A DNA stretch of 64,000 bases from NCBI GenBank assembly GCA_023228985.1, contig JALOAC010000003.1, positions 62,001-126,000 of the forward strand. The letters run 5' to 3'. The DNA comes from Thiopseudomonas sp. Its GTDB lineage: Bacteria; Pseudomonadota; Gammaproteobacteria; Pseudomonadales; Pseudomonadaceae. A program made the position numbers and the translations under genes. The notes below the pieces were generated by a model. That model did not search any database and was not told the origin of the DNA. It saw only the letters and a program-made list of their open reading frames with translations. Positions within the stretch are counted from its first letter, which is position 1. Each line of letters begins with the position of its first letter. Shown piece by piece: positions 61,431 through 64,000 of this stretch.

Positions 61431-62687
61431 GTGGACGATATGCATTTCGGCTATCTGCTTGGCTTGCTGTTTTTCCTTATTATTTGTTCTGCGTTTTTCT
61501 CCAGCTCAGAAACAGGCTTGCTTAGCCTGAACCGCTACCGACTGCGTCATTTAAGCCGCGAAGGCAATAAAGGTGCACAGCGGGCTAGCCACTTACTGAG
61601 TAAGCCAGATCGCTTACTAGGCACCATCTTAGTCGGCAATAACGTGGTTAACATCTTGGCCGCCTCTATTGCTACCGTTATCGCCGTAGACATATGGGGT
61701 GATGCCGGTGTAGTTATCGCCACTACGGGCCTTACCATTGTGCTGCTTATTTTTGGTGAAATAACCCCAAAAACATTTGCAGCGCTGCGCCCAGAACTGA
61801 TTGCTTTCCCTGCCAGTCGCGTTTTGTCATTGCTGATGACTGTTTTTTATCCCGCTGTTTGGCTCACCAGCAGCATCAGCAATGCTATTTTGCGTATGCT
61901 CGGTATTGACCCTAAGCACCGCTCCTCGGAAACCCTTTCCACGGAAGAGTTACGTAGCGTCGTCAGAGAAGCAGGTCATGATCTGCCACAAAACCGTCAA
62001 GACATGTTGCTGGGCATCCTGGATCTCGAAAACGTCACAGTCGATGACATCATCATTCCTCGCAACGAGGTCTTTGGCATCGACCTTAACAACAATATTG
62101 ATGTGATAGTGCAGCAGTTGCGCACAACTAGGCATACACGCCTGCCTGTCTACCGAGACAACATTAACGAAATCGTTGGCGTAGTGCATATGCGCCAAAT
62201 TGCACGCCTGCTCACTCTGAACAAACTAACCCATGAGGTGATACAAGGAGCCTGTAACGAACCTTACTTTATCCCCGAAGGCACGCCTCTGTCGGTGCAG
62301 CTGCTTAACTTTAAACAACATAAAAAGCGTATGGGAATTGTGGTCGATGAGTATGGTGATGTTGAAGGCATTATCACTTTAGAGGATATTCTAGAGGAAA
62401 TTGTTGGCGAGTTTAGCGACCACAGCCGCATCAATGAGCCAGAAATCAGGCCGCATCAAGATAACAGTTATATCATCGACGGCGCCGCTTATATTCGCGA
62501 GATCAATAAGACTCTTGAGTGGGAATTGCCCTGCGATGGGCCAAAAACACTTAACGGGTTAATTACTGAAATTCTTGAAAGTATTCCAGAAGGAGCCGTC
62601 TGCATGCAGATCGGCCCGTACTTCTTGGAAACTCTGGAAATAAAAGATAACAGGGTCAGTTGCACCAAGCTGTGGCTGGCAGAATAA
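61431..62687 (+). CDS. CorC/HlyC-family membrane protein with DUF21 and CBS domains (YfjD type)
   Basis: This is a 418-residue protein. An N-terminal DUF21 (CNNM) membrane domain (about 1-190; FFSSSETGLLSLNRYRLRHL, FGEITPKTFAALRPE) is followed by a CBS pair (about 205-325; IIPRNEVFGID, TRHTRLPVYRDNINEIVG, MGIVVDEYGDVEGIITLEDILEEIVGE across it) and a C-terminal CorC/HlyC domain (about 335-415). Such proteins are linked to Mg2+/Co2+ transport or resistance. GTG at 61431 is chosen because GAGG is 10 bases upstream; the ATG at 61440 is farther from it. It is cotranscribed with the cytochrome-assembly-like gene. Confidence 0.9.
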   Translation: MDDMHFGYLLGLLFFLIICSAFFSSSETGLLSLNRYRLRHLSREGNKGAQRASHLLSKPDRLLGTILVGNNVVNILAASIATVIAVDIWGDAGVVIATTGLTIVLLIFGEITPKTFAALRPELIAFPASRVLSLLMTVFYPAVWLTSSISNAILRMLGIDPKHRSSETLSTEELRSVVREAGHDLPQNRQDMLLGILDLENVTVDDIIIPRNEVFGIDLNNNIDVIVQQLRTTRHTRLPVYRDNINEIVGVVHMRQIARLLTLNKLTHEVIQGACNEPYFIPEGTPLSVQLLNFKQHKKRMGIVVDEYGDVEGIITLEDILEEIVGEFSDHSRINEPEIRPHQDNSYIIDGAAYIREINKTLEWELPCDGPKTLNGLITEILESIPEGAVCMQIGPYFLETLEIKDNRVSCTKLWLAE

Positions 62688-62692
62688 GCAAA

Positions 62693-63874
62693 CTACAGCT
62701 CAACCACCACTTCTTGCGCGGCTGACACAGCTTTCTGCCGCGCCTGTTCAACGCTACTGGCTTGTGCCAAAACCACACCCATGCGCCGCTCACCTTCTAC
62801 ACAAGGCTTACCAAATAAGCGCAGCGTAGTATCTGGCCGCGACAATGCTGCTCCAAGCTGAGCAAAAGCCGTTTGCTTGGATACACCACGCACCAAAATA
62901 ACTGCTGATGCACTGGGTCCATTCTGACGTATAGCTGGAATTGGCAAGCCTAAGATCGCACGCGCATGCAAAGCAAACTGCGAGAGGTCTTGCGACACCA
63001 AAGTAACCAAGCCCGTATCATGTGGGCGTGGTGAAACCTCGCTAAACCAAACATCCTCGCCTTTGACAAACAGCTCGACACCAAACACGCCGCGCCCACC
63101 CAAGGAGTCAGTTACTTTCTGCGCAATATCTTTAGCTTTAGCATAGGCCACCGCTGACATCGCCTGCGGCTGCCACGACTCAACATAATCGCCACGCTCT
63201 TGTCGATGGCCTATTGGCTCACAAAAACTGGTGCCGCCGATATGACGCACGGTAAGCAGCGTAATTTCATAGTCAAAATCAATAAACCCCTCGACGATGA
63301 CCCGCCCTGCTCCTGCACGACCACCCTGCTGAGCAACATTCCATGCCTGTTCAATATCACCCTGCATGGATATAACGCTTTGCCCCTTACCCGATGAGCT
63401 CATAATGGGCTTCACCACACAAGGCAAGCCAATTTCCTCTACCGCGGCTTGATAATTTTCATAGGTATCAGCAAAAACAAAGGGTGAGGTTGGCAAGCCC
63501 AACTCTTCGGCCGCTAAGCGGCGAATCCCTTCACGATCCATAGTTAACTGGGTGGCCCGTGCGGTCGGGATAACGGTATAGCCAGCACGCTCCAAATCAA
63601 GTAAAGCAGCGGTATCAATGGCTTCAATTTCCGGCACAATATACTGCGGCTTTTCTTGCTCAATCACGGCTTTAAGTGCATAACCATCCAGCATATTAAC
63701 CACATAACTACGATGCGCCACCTGCATTGCAGGGGCATTAGCGTAGCGGTCTACAGCGATAACCTCAACCCCAAAACGCTGTAACTCAATTGCCACTTCC
63801 TTACCAAGCTCGCCTGCACCACACAGCAATACGCGCGTTGCTGTTACTGACAAAGGGGTTCCTATTTTGGCCAT
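62693..63874 (-). CDS. purT: Formate-dependent GAR transformylase PurT
   Basis: PurT makes formylglycinamide ribonucleotide from GAR, ATP and formate, bypassing 10-formyl-tetrahydrofolate. The 393-residue ATP-grasp protein has VLLCGAGELGKEVAIELQRFG, EIEAIDTAALLDLE, CVVKPIMSSSGKGQSV, EGFIDFDYEITLLT and EVSPRPHDTGLVTL. Its product FGAR is the substrate of PurL (27.7-31.5 kb). AGAGGA lies 6 bases before the ATG. It begins 8 bases after a DUF1289 gene and is convergent with the CorC-like gene, with stop codons 5 bases apart. Confidence 0.97.
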   Translation of the reverse strand: MAKIGTPLSVTATRVLLCGAGELGKEVAIELQRFGVEVIAVDRYANAPAMQVAHRSYVVNMLDGYALKAVIEQEKPQYIVPEIEAIDTAALLDLERAGYTVIPTARATQLTMDREGIRRLAAEELGLPTSPFVFADTYENYQAAVEEIGLPCVVKPIMSSSGKGQSVISMQGDIEQAWNVAQQGGRAGAGRVIVEGFIDFDYEITLLTVRHIGGTSFCEPIGHRQERGDYVESWQPQAMSAVAYAKAKDIAQKVTDSLGGRGVFGVELFVKGEDVWFSEVSPRPHDTGLVTLVSQDLSQFALHARAILGLPIPAIRQNGPSASAVILVRGVSKQTAFAQLGAALSRPDTTLRLFGKPCVEGERRMGVVLAQASSVEQARQKAVSAAQEVVVEL

Positions 63875-63882
63875 GCATTCCT

Positions 63883-64000
63883 CTATTTTTCTGTTGTTAA
63901 GCCTTGCGCTTGTGCCCGTTGCACAAGCCTAGTTAAAACGGCTCTACGCTCATCATTGGTCATTTTTCCCCAGCGAATAATTTCATCGCCTGTACGCTGA
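63883..64000 (-). CDS. DUF1289 domain protein, C-terminal part only
   Basis: The frame is open to the window edge, so the N-terminal part is missing. The visible 38 residues read QRTGDEIIRWGKMTNDERRA and continue to a TAG at 63883-63885. The GDEIxxW-x-x-M-x-x-x-ER pattern is the second half of DUF1289, a small family whose first half (outside the window) holds conserved cysteines. It is 8 bases upstream of purT and probably cotranscribed with it. The function is unknown. Confidence 0.75.
   Translation of the reverse strand, partial: QRTGDEIIRWGKMTNDERRAVLTRLVQRAQAQGLTTEK

Overview
The window is core chromosome of a gammaproteobacterium in or near Pseudomonadaceae, at a moderate GC content that looks lower than in typical Pseudomonas. 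The family assignment rests on gene order as I know it from Pseudomonas: cheR-cheV-flgA-flgM-flgN-ycgR; dnaE-accA-tilS with pyrG-kdsA-eno-ftsB-ispD; bcp-gcvR-dapA-bamC-purC with tusA and bepA; and yceD-rpmF-plsX-fabD-fabG-acpP-fabF-pabC-mltG-tmk-holB-pilZ-tatD without fabH. I see no prophage, insertion sequence, CRISPR array or rRNA. Two tRNA genes (Glu and Ala) lie at 18.4-18.65 kb. Names of homologues and gene orders come from memory of these families, not from a search.

Layout. 0-6 kb: truncated pabB, a membrane-anchored coiled-coil protein of unknown role, a chemoreceptor with a c-type haem motif, and a TIGR01777 epimerase. 6-14 kb: DUF2058, mazG, msbA, hda, an AI-2E-family permease, DUF2066, a ComEA-like protein and pdxB. 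14-18.4 kb: chemotaxis and flagellar regulators, with a perfect FliA promoter before flgM. 18.4-25.7 kb: tRNA operon, an ABC exporter, ispD, ftsB, eno, kdsA and pyrG. 25.7-32.1 kb: a three-gene block (SLC13 transporter, purL, yheU) that interrupts the usual tilS-pyrG neighbourhood. 32.3-44.3 kb: tilS, accA, dnaE, purC, bamC, dapA, gcvR-like, bcp, tusA and bepA. 44.3-48.1 kb: an McrBC-type restriction operon, the only clear defence module. 48.5-60.4 kb: cmoAB, then the fatty-acid and replication cluster. 60.6-64 kb: a cytochrome-assembly-like membrane protein, a CorC/HlyC protein, purT and a truncated DUF1289 gene.

The strongest unusual observation is in PurL. Its C-terminal glutaminase domain is full length and otherwise well conserved, but the nucleophile cysteine and the catalytic histidine are both Asn (N1137 and N1262). 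Only the triad glutamate remains (E1264). The enzyme should not hydrolyse glutamine and is predicted to need free ammonia or a separate glutaminase. PurT, which uses formate instead of formyl-folate, is in the same window, and PurC is of the long type unusual for the dapA-bamC-purC slot. Together these suggest a remodelled purine pathway.

Other points worth checking are a near-leaderless promoter for yceD-rpmF-plsX, a structured pyrG leader, a FliA-like promoter for the haem chemoreceptor, and an McrB with a long two-part N-terminal region. Most of the rest is ordinary housekeeping sequence.
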